Shown here piece by piece: positions 44,519 through 53,936 of a DNA stretch of 64,000 nucleotides; the stretch's first letter is position 1; each line of letters begins with the position of its first letter. The notes beneath the pieces were generated by a model. That model ran no database searches. It was not told the DNA's origin and worked only from the letters and a program-made list of their open reading frames with translations. Position numbers and translations under genes: made by a program. The stretch is from Bhargavaea cecembensis (GTDB lineage: Bacteria > Bacillota > Bacilli > Bacillales_A > Planococcaceae). The stretch lies in NCBI RefSeq assembly GCF_001619585.1, contig NZ_LQNT01000010.1, positions 124,001-188,000 of the forward strand. The letters run 5' to 3'.

Positions 44519-46567
44519 TTGGTATTTAACGTACGAGAAACAAACCGCTCCGTGCGGGATGAATTTCCGCATCAAGTGAAAGAGCTGAACAATATATGGA
44601 TTCCGATGTCCGACGGGACGAAGCTGTCCGCTAAAATCTGGCTGCCGGAAGACGCCGAACAAAATCCGGTTCCGGCCATTCTTGAATATCTGCCATACAG
44701 GAAAAATGAATTTACGGCACTTCGCGACTCGCTCCGGCACCCATATTTCGCAGGGCACGGTTATGCAAGCATCCGGGTCGACATCCGCGGGACCGGCGAT
44801 TCGGACGGCATCCTTTATGACGAGTATCTGAAGCAGGAGCAGGATGACGCGCTGGAAATCCTGGAATGGATCGAACAGCAGCCATGGTCGACGGGAAGTG
44901 TCGGAATGATCGGCAAGTCATGGGGCGGATTTAACGGGCTGCAGGTGGCCGCGCGCCGGCCCAAACAGCTAAAGACGATCATCACGATCTGCTCGACGGA
45001 CGACCGGTATGCGGACGATGTCCATTACAAAGGCGGTGTCATGCTGGCCTCGGACATGCTCTGGTGGGCCTCGACGATGTTCGCCTACAATGCACGTCCG
45101 GCAGATCCCGAAGTGGTCGGCGACGCCTGGCGGGAGATGTGGCTGAACCGCATGGAGAACACGCCGCCTTATGTCGAAGAGTGGGTCAGGCATCAGCGCC
45201 GTGACGCCTACTGGAAACACGGCTCCGTCTGTGAGAACTACGAAGCGATCGAGATCCCGGTCTTTGCGGTTGGCGGCTGGGCGGACGGCTACCCGAATGC
45301 CATTCCGAGAATGCTTGAGAATCTTGCAGTACCCCGGAAGGGACTCATCGGGCCTTGGGCGCATGAGTACCCGGAGATGGCAGTGCCCGGCCCGCAGATC
45401 GGCTTCTTGCAGGAATGCCTGCGCTGGTGGGATCAGTGGCTGAAGGGGGAAGATACCGGCATCATGGAAGAGCCGATGCTCCGGGCATACCTTCAGGACA
45501 GTGTGCCGCCGCAGACCAGCTATGACTACCGGCCGGGACACTGGGTCGCAGAAGAGCAGTGGCCTCCCGCGGCGATTAATGACCAGCGCCTTTACCTGGA
45601 TGAAAACAAGCTCACCGGAAAGCACGCAGACCGCACTGCCATCAAGGTCGGGAGCGTCCAGCAGCACGGCATGCACGCTGGTGTTTACTGTCCGTTCGGG
45701 CAGCCGGGAGATCTGCCCGCCGACCAGCGGAATGAAAATGGCTACGCCGCAGTGTTTGAATCGGAACCCGCTGAACAGGACACCCCGATCCTCGGTCATC
45801 CGACCTTCAGCGTGGAATTATCTTCAGACAAACCGCATGCACTGATCGCAGTCCGTCTGAATGATGTCGCGCCGGACGGCTCATCCACACGGGTGACCTG
45901 GGGGATGCTGAACCTGACCCATCGTGACAGCGACGAATTCCCGGAGGCGCTCGAGCCGGGCAAGAAGTACACGGTTGACGTGAAGATGGATGTCATCGGT
46001 TACACACTGGCAAAAGGGCATCAGTGGCAGCTGGCCATCTCGCCGAACTACTGGCCTCATGCATGGCCGTCGCCGGAAGAAGCGACACTCACCGTCTATC
46101 CTTCCGAGGACACCTACCTTTCATTGCCGATACGCGGGGAGAAGGAAATCAATGCGGAGCTGAAGCCATTCAAGCCTGCCGAAACGGCCCCTGTGCTGTC
46201 CAAGGACATTCTGCGGGAAGCGAACCGGACACGCGAGATCAAACATGATGTCGTGACGGACGTCTGGACGCTGGATGACTTCTCCGATGAAGGCTCCCGC
46301 CGCCTGCATGCCAACGGCCTTGAATACGGCAGCACAAACCGCAACGTCTATACGATCATGGGCGGAGACCCGCTTAGCGCCAAAGTGGAATGCGACTGGA
46401 CGCTGGATGTTGGCCGAGGTGACTGGCAGACTCATCTTGTTACGAAGAGTGTCATGACTGCCGACGAGAAGAATTACTACCTGACGAACCGGCTGACCGC
46501 CTATGAAGGTGACAAGGAAGTATTCGACAAGACATGGGAAGCGGAGATTCCTCGCGACTTTACTTAA
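44519..46567 (+). CDS. CocE/NonD family hydrolase (X-Pro dipeptidyl-peptidase S15 type)
   Basis: A TTG start after AAGGAGG gives 682 residues. The alpha/beta hydrolase domain has GKSWGGFNG with Ser134 as nucleophile, and the C-terminal jelly-roll domain follows from about 400. Members cleave esters or acyl amides. There is no signal peptide. Its link to a BCCT transporter suggests a choline, carnitine or betaine ester as substrate. Confidence 0.85.
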   Translation: MVFNVRETNRSVRDEFPHQVKELNNIWIPMSDGTKLSAKIWLPEDAEQNPVPAILEYLPYRKNEFTALRDSLRHPYFAGHGYASIRVDIRGTGDSDGILYDEYLKQEQDDALEILEWIEQQPWSTGSVGMIGKSWGGFNGLQVAARRPKQLKTIITICSTDDRYADDVHYKGGVMLASDMLWWASTMFAYNARPADPEVVGDAWREMWLNRMENTPPYVEEWVRHQRRDAYWKHGSVCENYEAIEIPVFAVGGWADGYPNAIPRMLENLAVPRKGLIGPWAHEYPEMAVPGPQIGFLQECLRWWDQWLKGEDTGIMEEPMLRAYLQDSVPPQTSYDYRPGHWVAEEQWPPAAINDQRLYLDENKLTGKHADRTAIKVGSVQQHGMHAGVYCPFGQPGDLPADQRNENGYAAVFESEPAEQDTPILGHPTFSVELSSDKPHALIAVRLNDVAPDGSSTRVTWGMLNLTHRDSDEFPEALEPGKKYTVDVKMDVIGYTLAKGHQWQLAISPNYWPHAWPSPEEATLTVYPSEDTYLSLPIRGEKEINAELKPFKPAETAPVLSKDILREANRTREIKHDVVTDVWTLDDFSDEGSRRLHANGLEYGSTNRNVYTIMGGDPLSAKVECDWTLDVGRGDWQTHLVTKSVMTADEKNYYLTNRLTAYEGDKEVFDKTWEAEIPRDFT

Positions 46568-46577
46568 AAACATGTGT

Positions 46578-46613
46578 GCCCGACCCGGCAAATACCGGGT
46601 CGGGCGCTTTTTT
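46578..46613 (+). terminator. Terminator of the BCCT-CocE operon
   Basis: GCCCGACCCGG / CCGGGTCGGGC then T6. Confidence 0.85.
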
Positions 46614-46725
46614 GTGCACACAATCCCAGATCATTCATTCGCATGGTCCGCCAGAAGTAGCATATGGGCAGCCGGGCATGATCATCCTATACAATAGATG
46701 AAACAAATGACCTGAGGAGGATTCC

Positions 46726-47223
46726 ATGTCCGAGAGTTCAATGATTCCGCTTAAAATGACCCGCACGTTTGCCAGTCAACCGGAAAAGGTTTATGAAGCA
46801 TGGCTGGCGCCAGATATTTTCAGCAAGTGGCTGTTCACTGCAGAAAACACAAATCAGGTGGCTGAGAATCAGCCGGAAGTCGGCGGAAGCTGGGAAATCA
46901 TCGACCGGCGTGAGGGAAAGGACTACAGAGCCATTGGAACGTATATGGAACTTGACCGGCCGAACCGGATCGTCATGACGTTCGAAATGCCGCAATTCAG
47001 CGATACGACCGATGAATTGATCATCAGCCTAAAGGCTGTTCCCGCAGGTACCGAAATGACCTTTATGCAAAATATCACCGTACCCCATGAGGAAGGCTGG
47101 GGAGAATCTGAAATCGGGAAAGCACTGCAGGAATACCATGACAGTTCAGAGTATGGCTGGAACCTGATGTTCCAAGGATTAAAAGCACTGTTGGAAACCG
47201 GAGAAAACCCTTATAAAGGATAA
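46726..47223 (+). CDS. SRPBCC (AHSA1-type) domain protein
   Basis: The 165-residue protein begins MTRTFASQPEKVYEAWL and contains PNRIVMTFEMP, the START/AHSA1 fold. It binds a hydrophobic ligand; role unknown. AGGAGG precedes the ATG. Confidence 0.82.
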   Translation: MSESSMIPLKMTRTFASQPEKVYEAWLAPDIFSKWLFTAENTNQVAENQPEVGGSWEIIDRREGKDYRAIGTYMELDRPNRIVMTFEMPQFSDTTDELIISLKAVPAGTEMTFMQNITVPHEEGWGESEIGKALQEYHDSSEYGWNLMFQGLKALLETGENPYKG

Positions 47224-47287
47224 AGTGAATCTCATTTTGTGGATGAGGACGAGGCCGCATATAAAGAAATGTTCGGAGCAAAATAAA

Positions 47288-47318
47288 AGCTGTGCGGGAC
47301 TATGCCGCACAGCTTCTT
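47288..47318. terminator. Terminator between SRPBCC and rraA
   Basis: AAGCTGTGCGG / CCGCACAGCTT; converging genes share it. Confidence 0.75.
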
Positions 47319-47939
47319 TCATTTATTGGCCACCTTGTCCAGGTAGCGGCGTACTGCATCAATATTGCCCGCGACTTCCCGTTCGCGCGCCTCGTCTTTT
47401 TCCAGTTTGGCGAGGGCTCCTTTTAGAATCTCCTGCTCCTGTTCCCGGGGAACGACGGTGACACCGTCAGCATCACCAATGATAAGGTCACCCTGACGGA
47501 CCGTGACGCCGCCGCAGGAGACCGGGACATTCGCTTCGCCGGCACCGGTCTTGTTGCTGGCCGCAACGGTCGTTCCCCGTACAAAGACGGGAAAGCCGAG
47601 TGCCTTGATATCGCGGACGTCCCGGATGGCTCCATCCACGACCAGTCCGGCAAGGCCGAGCGTCTGCATCATGCCGACGACAAAATCCCCGGCCACGGCC
47701 TTGGTGAGATCACCCTTTGCATCGACGACCAGTACATTACCGGGGCTTGCCTCACGCATCGCCCTGAGCATTGCCGGGTTGTCGCCTCCTGGCAGTTTGA
47801 CCGTGACGGCGCGTCCGGCAATCCGGTATTCCTCACGGAGCGGCTTGAGTGCAGGATCCATATTATTCATCCCGCCGGTCGCATCGGAAACTGCCGTCGT
47901 CGGAATGGTTGTGTAGCGGGCGATCAACTCGTCTGTCAT
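47319..47939 (-). CDS. RraA family protein (HMG/CHA aldolase-like)
   Basis: The ATG at 47939 follows GGAGGAGA. The 206-residue protein has TTAVSDATGGMN, GDNPAMLRAMREA, and VVDGAIRDVRD, typical of RraA and the related 4-hydroxy-4-methyl-2-oxoglutarate aldolases. Bacillales lack RNase E, so an aldolase or oxaloacetate decarboxylase role is more likely than RNase inhibition. Confidence 0.82.
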   Translation of the reverse strand: MTDELIARYTTIPTTAVSDATGGMNNMDPALKPLREEYRIAGRAVTVKLPGGDNPAMLRAMREASPGNVLVVDAKGDLTKAVAGDFVVGMMQTLGLAGLVVDGAIRDVRDIKALGFPVFVRGTTVAASNKTGAGEANVPVSCGGVTVRQGDLIIGDADGVTVVPREQEQEILKGALAKLEKDEAREREVAGNIDAVRRYLDKVANK

Positions 47940-48110
47940 GATTATCTCCTCCATAAACTTGGCTGTTATTATCCTATCAAAAAAGTTGAATATTCAAAAC
48001 GGTTAAGATTTGATGAAAGGATAAAAATTGAGTTTAAAGTCTTGATTTCAAGATAGAACCGATGTATAGTAAGTAACGTAAAGTAACCAACAACAAGGAG
48101 GCCAAACAAC

Positions 48111-48677
48111 ATGGCAGAAAAGCTTAACATCGGTATTATTCTCGGTTCGACACGCGAAGGTCGCGTAAGCCCGCAAGTCGGACAATGGGTCAAAGGCATC
48201 GCGGACGGCCGCGGTGACGCAAACTATGAAATCGTCGATATCGCTGACTACCAGCTTCCATTCCTCGGCACAACTGACGGTTCGGAACCGGGCATCGCAA
48301 AATGGAACGAAAAGCTTGCAAGCCTTGACGGCTTTGTCTTCGTCGTACAGGAATACAACCACAGCATCACCGGTGCTCTGAAGAACGCCATCGACTTCGC
48401 TCGCGAAGCATGGTACGACAAAGCAGCAGGGATCGTCAGCTACGGTTCCACAGGCGGCGCTCGTGCAGCGGAACACCTCCGCGGCATCCTCGGCGAACTG
48501 AAAGTGGCAGACGTCCGCACGCACCCGACACTTTCGCTGTTCACTGACTTCGAAAACTTCTCCGAATTCAAGCCGGCTGAACTGCACCTCACTAACGTTA
48601 CGGCAATGCTTGACGAAGTGAACGCTTGGGCAGGCGCGCTGAAAACAGTACGCGAAAAGCAAGCAGTCAATCAATAA
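48111..48677 (+). CDS. NADPH-dependent FMN reductase (2)
   Basis: AAGGAGG precedes the ATG. The 188-residue protein is nearly identical in pattern to the protein at 36841 (ILGSTREGRVSPQVG, TTDGSEPGIAKWNEKLASLD) but lacks its N-terminal extension. It reduces FMN with NADPH. It stands alone with a strong terminator. Confidence 0.9.
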   Translation: MAEKLNIGIILGSTREGRVSPQVGQWVKGIADGRGDANYEIVDIADYQLPFLGTTDGSEPGIAKWNEKLASLDGFVFVVQEYNHSITGALKNAIDFAREAWYDKAAGIVSYGSTGGARAAEHLRGILGELKVADVRTHPTLSLFTDFENFSEFKPAELHLTNVTAMLDEVNAWAGALKTVREKQAVNQ

Positions 48678-48688
48678 TAATTAAAATG

Positions 48689-48725
48689 GCCCCTTACCGG
48701 ATTTGTCGCCGGTAAGGGGCTTTTT
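48689..48725 (+). terminator. Terminator of FMN reductase 2
   Basis: GCCCCTTACCGG / CCGGTAAGGGGC then T5. Confidence 0.88.
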
Positions 48726-48737
48726 CATGTACACGGA

Positions 48738-49517
48738 TCAGGCGAAGGAGCCGGCACTTTTGGCGGTTTCTACTGCCTGCTTGAATGAAGAGAAAGCTGT
48801 GAACTGGCGATCCGAATCTGCTTTCATGGAGATGTCCTGTGCAGTTTTGGGGGTGATACCGGTGACGAACAGCCGGCAGCCCATCAGTCTCAGGACATCC
48901 TGGATATGGAGCAGGTCAAACACCGGTGTGTTCTCATCCCAATAAAGCCCCGAAATATCAATGATGACCGAGTGGGAGTGGTGTTCCTGGACATATTCGC
49001 TCAGCTTGGCAGTCAGACGGCGGTGGCGCTCGAAGCTCATCTCGCCGTTCAGGGAAATGGCCGCGATCCCATCATCGATCGCCAGGACAGGAAGGGACAG
49101 ACGTTCAATCTCGCGTTCCTTTTCTTCCAGGCGTTTTCGCTGTTCCTCCTCAAGTGTGACATCCGTCTGGGTACCGACAAAGAATAGACGGCCGCCGGTA
49201 CGGACTGGCTCGATATGAACACGGTTCCAGAAGGGAGTGCCATCTTTTTTATAGTTCTTCACCGTCACGGTGACAGTGGCTTCTTTTCTGATTGCATCGC
49301 GCATTTTTTGTACGTCATCCGGATTGGTGTCTGCTCCCTGAAGGAACCTGCAGTTATGGCCGATGGTTTCTTCGGGTGAATATCCGGTCAGTTTCTCAAA
49401 TGTTTGATTTGCATAGATGACCGGATGGTCTTCCTGTGAAGGGTCGGTGAACAGCGCAGCGGTCTCGCTGCCGTCCAACATCGCTTCAAGGAGAGTAATC
49501 TGTGTCTCCGCATCCAT
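48738..49517 (-). CDS. ytvA: Blue-light receptor of the YtvA type (LOV-STAS)
   Basis: I place the start at the ATG at 49517, giving 259 residues, the size of YtvA; the frame is open further upstream. Residues 15-120 are a PAS/LOV domain with GHNCRFLQG, where Cys56 is the photoactive cysteine. A J-alpha linker (KRLEEKEREIERL) leads to a C-terminal STAS domain (LSVIIDISGLYWDEN-like). The protein reports blue light to the stressosome and SigB pathway. Confidence 0.87.
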   Translation of the reverse strand: MDAETQITLLEAMLDGSETAALFTDPSQEDHPVIYANQTFEKLTGYSPEETIGHNCRFLQGADTNPDDVQKMRDAIRKEATVTVTVKNYKKDGTPFWNRVHIEPVRTGGRLFFVGTQTDVTLEEEQRKRLEEKEREIERLSLPVLAIDDGIAAISLNGEMSFERHRRLTAKLSEYVQEHHSHSVIIDISGLYWDENTPVFDLLHIQDVLRLMGCRLFVTGITPKTAQDISMKADSDRQFTAFSSFKQAVETAKSAGSFA

Positions 49518-49732
49518 TCGTTTGATGGCAATCCCTCCTGAATCTAGTATTCTGACTAACCACATCGTAGCATAGTTCTGCAGAAAGCCCAGACACATAT
49601 GAAAATTCTCTGTAAGGCAACATTCATGCCATATCCGGTTATCGGCAGGGGTGGGCAGAACATTCCAACATTTCCGCCTGCGGCACCGGAAGTCAGGTAT
49701 AATGGATATGAGTTGAAAGGAGGCCGATCCCG

Positions 49733-50524
49733 ATGATCCGGACGATTATTTTCGACCTGGACGATACGATCCTGTGGGACAAGAAAAGCATCCAGACGGC
49801 ATTCGACCGCACATGCGAATTCGCCGCCGAAAAGGCCAAGGTTGACCCGAAGCTGCTGGAGGAAAAAGTGCGCGAAGCGGCACGCGAGCTCTATGCTTCG
49901 TATGATACATACGAGTTCACCCAAATGATCGGCATCAACCCATTCGAGGGCCTGTGGGGTGCATTTGAAGATCCGGGCGATGATTTCCGGAGAATGCGCG
50001 ATATCATCCGCTCCTATCAGAAGGATGCCTGGACGAAAGGGCTGAAGAAAGTCGGCGTGGAGGACTACGAGCTGGCAAACGAGCTGGTCGCGAAGTTTAT
50101 CTCCGAACGGCGCAAAGCCCCGTTCGTCTTTGACGAATCGTTTGAGGTACTGGAAGCACTTAAAAAAGATTATCGGCTCCTGCTTCTGACGAATGGCGCG
50201 CCGAGCCTCCAAAATGAGAAACTGGCCATCACGCCGGAGATCGCACCGTATTTCAATCTGATCGTCATCTCGGGCGACTTCGGGCGCGGAAAACCGGATG
50301 CCTCGATATTCCTCCACGTTCTCGAGAAATCGGACACGAAGGCAGAAGAGGCATTGATGGTCGGAGACAACCTGATGACCGATATTCTTGGTGCAAACCG
50401 TGCCGGCATCCGCTCCGTCTGGCTGAACCGGGAAGGAACCGAACCGCATTCTGAAGTGAGACCGACCTACGAAATCGACCATCTCGGCAAACTGGCCGAT
50501 GTGATTAGTGAAGCAAACAGATAA
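49733..50524 (+). CDS. HAD family hydrolase
   Basis: This 263-residue protein has motif I FDLDDTILWDKK, motif II LLLTNGAPS, a Lys in GRGKPD, and motif IV VGDNLMTDILGAN. It is a C1-cap HAD phosphatase close to YjjG-type enzymes; substrate not known. AAAGGAGG precedes the ATG. Confidence 0.85.
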   Translation: MIRTIIFDLDDTILWDKKSIQTAFDRTCEFAAEKAKVDPKLLEEKVREAARELYASYDTYEFTQMIGINPFEGLWGAFEDPGDDFRRMRDIIRSYQKDAWTKGLKKVGVEDYELANELVAKFISERRKAPFVFDESFEVLEALKKDYRLLLLTNGAPSLQNEKLAITPEIAPYFNLIVISGDFGRGKPDASIFLHVLEKSDTKAEEALMVGDNLMTDILGANRAGIRSVWLNREGTEPHSEVRPTYEIDHLGKLADVISEANR

Positions 50525-50562
50525 ACAGCGTTGTCCATTAAGTCAGTAATATGATGAAAACA

Positions 50563-50676
50563 GCAAACGGCACGGACTCTGGTCGCTTACCGCGGGCCGG
50601 CGCCGAGCTCCGCGTGAAGCGGATCTCGACAGCCCGGCTTTTCCCGCAGGTGTCTCCCGGCGTCCGTGCCGTTTGC
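50563..50676. repeat. 114-bp element with perfect 15-bp terminal inverted repeats
   Basis: GCAAACGGCACGGAC (50563-50577) and GTCCGTGCCGTTTGC (50662-50676) are exact reverse complements enclosing GC-rich DNA that can fold further. It has no open frame. It looks like a dispersed palindromic element or a non-autonomous mobile relic. Confidence 0.7.
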
Positions 50677-50880
50677 CATATGATTTGTAGAAACTGAGTT
50701 GTCGGACAGCCAATCAGGCTTTAGATTAATCGGATTCAGAATAGATTAATTGTCAATTTATCGATGTATGTGACTGGAACAGTTTGCTGCGCTTTTGCAT
50801 GCAGATGCCAATCTACGTGTTGGCATCGGCTAAGGCAATGCCCGAATACGAATAGATGCTTCTTTTGATATCTAATTTGT

Positions 50881-50992
50881 TGTTGATTGGAGTGAAGGGT
50901 GGCGACTCCTGCGGAAAAGGAAGAGCGGAGAGACCCTGCAAGGGGCTCGAGCCTTCCCCGCGGAAAGCGTCCACCCGGAACGGAAATCAACA
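50881..50992. repeat. Bacillales-type dispersed palindromic repeat
   Basis: TGTTGATT at the left end and AATCAACA at the right are exact inverse copies, with inner pairs GGGTGG / CCACCC and CTCCTGCGG / CCGCGGAAAGCG. The pattern GACTCCTGCGGAA...CCGCGGAAAGCGTCCACC...GGAAATCAAC resembles a repeat seen widely in Bacillales intergenic regions. Bases 50677-50880 hold nothing I can identify. Confidence 0.65.
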
Positions 50993-51082
50993 GCTCACGA
51001 TGAAGAACTAGATGAAGAACTATAGGAATCATTAGAGAAAATCTCTTCCAAAGAGATGACTTCGGAAGAGATTGGTCTAACC

Positions 51083-51119
51083 AAGAAGGCTCCCGCATGT
51101 AGCGGGAGCCTTCTTTATC
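51083..51119. terminator. Terminator of serA
   Basis: AAGAAGGCTCCCGC / GCGGGAGCCTTCTT; it serves the minus-strand serA. Confidence 0.85.
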
Positions 51120-51124
51120 TTCTA

Positions 51125-52747
51125 TTATAGATCAATCGTCCGGACTGCGTGGATGTCCTCAATCTCAAGGAGACGGCTGACTTCTTCCGGCTTTACTTCA
51201 TTGTCGACGGTGATCATCATGATCGCATCACCGCCTGCAGCGGAACGTCCGACCTGCATGGTGGCGATGTTGATGTTTTCTTCTGCAAGGAGGGTGCCGA
51301 CGCGGCCGATCGCACCCGGCTGGTCCTTGTGTTTGATGAGGAGCAGGTGACCGGCAGGGACGACGTCGACGACATAGTCATCGACCTTGACGATGCGTTC
51401 TCCGAGACCGTTCAGCAGGGTGCCGGACACGCTGTGTGTCTCGTCGCCGGCCTTCACTTCAACCGTAATCAGGTGCTGGAAGCCCTTCGATTGGGTTGTT
51501 TTGTGCTCAGAGACCCCGATGCCGATCGAATCGGCGAGGAACTTGGCATTCACATCGTTCACGTGATTGCCGAGGTTGCGCTTCAGGATTCCCTTCAGCG
51601 CATTGCGCGTGAGCGGGCGCACATCGTACTCAGCCAGATCACCCGCATAGCGGATGTTCACTCCGGTCAGCGGCTTGTCGAACAGGTGGGAGACAAAGGC
51701 GCCAAGATCTTCGGCCAGGTCGAAGAACGGTCCGATCTTAGCCAGGACTTCACGTGTCACGGACGGCATGTTGACTGGATTGCGGACAGGATTGCCGCCG
51801 AAGAAACGCACGACATCCCGGCCGACGTCGATCGCGACACTTTCCTGGGCCTCAATCGTGCTCGCGCCAAGGTGAGGCGTGGCGATGACCTGCGGCAGGT
51901 CGAGCAGCCGGTGGCCGACAAATGGCTCCGTCTCGAAAACGTCCAGCGCTGCACCGGCGACTTTACCCGACTCGATCGCTTCATAAAGCGCATCTTCGTC
52001 GATGATGCCGCCGCGTGCGCAGTTGATGATTCGGACACCGTCTTTCATCTTGGCGAAGCGATCCGCATTGATGAGGTGGCGCGTTTCTTTCATGAGAGGG
52101 GTGTGGACAGTGATGAAGTCGGCTGCGCCCACAACTTCATCCAGCGTGCCTACGGCAATGCCCATTTCCTTCGCGCGTTCTTCTGTAAGGAACGGGTCGT
52201 AGGCGATCACCGACATCCGCTGGCCCTTGGCGCGGCGCGCGACTTCCGCTCCGATCCGGCCAAAGCCGACAATCCCCAGTGTCTTTTCCTTCAGCTCGAC
52301 ACCGACGAATTTCTTCCGGTCCCATTTGCCTTCCTTAAGGGACAGGAACGCCTGGGGGATATTCCGGGCGAGGGCGGTCATCATGGCGATCGTATGCTCT
52401 GCAGCCGAATTGGTGTTGCCGTCCGGCGCATTGACGACGATGATTCCGCGCTCAGTGGCCGCTTCAAGGTCGATGTTATCTACGCCGACACCGGCGCGTC
52501 CGATGATCTTCAGGTTATCGGCCGCTTCGATGATTTCGCGGGTGACCTGGGTTTGGCTGCGGACGAGGAGCGCATCCGCGTCTTTCACTGCAGCAAGAAG
52601 TTCCTCGGGTGTCATGCCGGTCTGGATCTTAAGCTCGACGCCTTCCGCTTCCCGGAGCGGCTGAAGTCCTTCTTCGCTGAGCGGGTCGCTGATGAGGATG
52701 ACGGCGTTTTTCACTGTGGTTTCTTTCTCAATCGTTGTATTCATCAT
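51125..52747 (-). CDS. serA: D-3-phosphoglycerate dehydrogenase
   Basis: The 540-residue, long form of SerA has the substrate-binding domain, an NAD domain (GIVGFGRIGAEVARRAKG), catalytic Arg/Glu/His segments (NCARGGIIDEDAL; PHLGASTIEAQESV), an intervening domain, and a C-terminal ACT domain (LLIKHKDQPGAIGRVG). It starts serine synthesis from 3-phosphoglycerate. Its start overlaps the aminotransferase stop (ATGATG), so the two are coupled under one T-box. Confidence 0.93.
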   Translation of the reverse strand: MMNTTIEKETTVKNAVILISDPLSEEGLQPLREAEGVELKIQTGMTPEELLAAVKDADALLVRSQTQVTREIIEAADNLKIIGRAGVGVDNIDLEAATERGIIVVNAPDGNTNSAAEHTIAMMTALARNIPQAFLSLKEGKWDRKKFVGVELKEKTLGIVGFGRIGAEVARRAKGQRMSVIAYDPFLTEERAKEMGIAVGTLDEVVGAADFITVHTPLMKETRHLINADRFAKMKDGVRIINCARGGIIDEDALYEAIESGKVAGAALDVFETEPFVGHRLLDLPQVIATPHLGASTIEAQESVAIDVGRDVVRFFGGNPVRNPVNMPSVTREVLAKIGPFFDLAEDLGAFVSHLFDKPLTGVNIRYAGDLAEYDVRPLTRNALKGILKRNLGNHVNDVNAKFLADSIGIGVSEHKTTQSKGFQHLITVEVKAGDETHSVSGTLLNGLGERIVKVDDYVVDVVPAGHLLLIKHKDQPGAIGRVGTLLAEENINIATMQVGRSAAGGDAIMMITVDNEVKPEEVSRLLEIEDIHAVRTIDL

Positions 52748-53904
52748 TGAGGATCCCCTTTCCCTAGGTAAATCTGCTGAGCGGCGGCAACGCCTTTGCC
52801 AAGTTCAATGTCCTGGCCTGCTTTTACGATGCCGATTTCAATCAGTGCAAGCGTCTGGAGCACATCGCCGGGAGACGCATAGCCCATATGGCCGATCCGG
52901 AAGATGGCGTCTTTCAGGTGTTCCTGGCCTCCGGCGACAACCAGGTTAAATTCTTCCTTCAGCACTTTGCGCAGCTTGGCGGCGTCAAAGGCATCCGGCC
53001 GGATCGCCGTGACGGTCGGGGAGGCGTCTTGATCATTCGCGAGAAGCGGGATGCCGAGTGCCTTGAAGGCGGCACGGGTCATGTCTTTCATGAGTTCGTG
53101 GCGGGCGATGACCTCCCCGAAACCTTCTTCCTCGATCAGTTGGATCGTCTGCTCCAGACCATAGAGGAGGGAAGTGGCCGGTGTGAATGGCGTCGAGTCC
53201 TTTTTCAGGTTATCGCGGTACTTTGTGAAGTCGAGGTAAAATCCGCGTCGCGTGTTCTTCTCGATTACTTTCCAGGCGCGGTCGCTGCATGCGGCGAACA
53301 TGAGGCCTCCCGGAAGCATCAGCGCTTTCTGGGAGCCGGTGACGAGAATGTCAATTCCCCATTCATCCATCTTCGACTCGACACCCCCGATGCAGGAAAC
53401 GCCGTCTACGATGAACAGGGCATCCGACTCATCGCGGACCGCCTTTGCCAGCTCGGCGACCGGGTTCAGGACACCGGTGGATGTCTCGCAGAAAGTGGCG
53501 AAGACCGCTTTGGTTTCAGGGTTCTTCTTCAGGGCTTCGCGGATCTCGTCAGGAGAGACCGAATGACCCCACTCCGTTTCAATCTCGTGGACAGTGACCC
53601 CGTAGGCATCGAGGATCTTGACGAATCGCCTTCCGAACGCACCGGTGACGGCAACGATCACTTCGTCGCCTTCGCCGACCGTATTGACGACAGCCGCTTC
53701 CAGGCCGGATGTGCCGCTTCCCGCGAAAATCATCACGTCCTGTTCCGTTCCAAACACCTTTTTGAGGCCGGGACGGATTCGGCGGATCAATTCGGCAGTC
53801 TCGCTTGCACGGTGGCCCACCATCGGCTGCGCCATGGCGCGCTGGACGCTCGGCGGTACCGGAGTCGGTCCCGGAATACGAAGATACTGTTGGTCTTTCA
53901 GCAT
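52744..53904 (-). CDS. Class V aminotransferase, probable phosphoserine or serine-glyoxylate type
   Basis: The start at 53904 follows AAGGAGG; the longer frame runs into the T-box leader. The 386-residue PLP enzyme has LRIPGPTPVPPSV, GSGTSGLEAA, and the PLP lysine in TGSQKALMLPGG. It belongs to the alanine-glyoxylate/serine-pyruvate group. Coupling to serA under an amino-acid-responsive leader suggests it acts as the transaminase of serine synthesis in place of SerC. Confidence 0.85.
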   Translation of the reverse strand: MLKDQQYLRIPGPTPVPPSVQRAMAQPMVGHRASETAELIRRIRPGLKKVFGTEQDVMIFAGSGTSGLEAAVVNTVGEGDEVIVAVTGAFGRRFVKILDAYGVTVHEIETEWGHSVSPDEIREALKKNPETKAVFATFCETSTGVLNPVAELAKAVRDESDALFIVDGVSCIGGVESKMDEWGIDILVTGSQKALMLPGGLMFAACSDRAWKVIEKNTRRGFYLDFTKYRDNLKKDSTPFTPATSLLYGLEQTIQLIEEEGFGEVIARHELMKDMTRAAFKALGIPLLANDQDASPTVTAIRPDAFDAAKLRKVLKEEFNLVVAGGQEHLKDAIFRIGHMGYASPGDVLQTLALIEIGIVKAGQDIELGKGVAAAQQIYLGKGDPQ

Positions 53905-53936
53905 GTCTATTTCCTCCTTGGTCAGATCAAATTGAA

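Noticed and set aside
47224-47286. Short frame ending SHFVDEDEAAYKEMFGAK after the SRPBCC gene
   Set aside because: It could be the tail of a lost gene, but it is too short and has no start or match.
51149-52750. A 533-codon open frame antisense to serA
   Set aside because: It is the complement of a strongly conserved gene in GC-rich DNA; its product is low-complexity and rich in Asp/Arg with no known domain.
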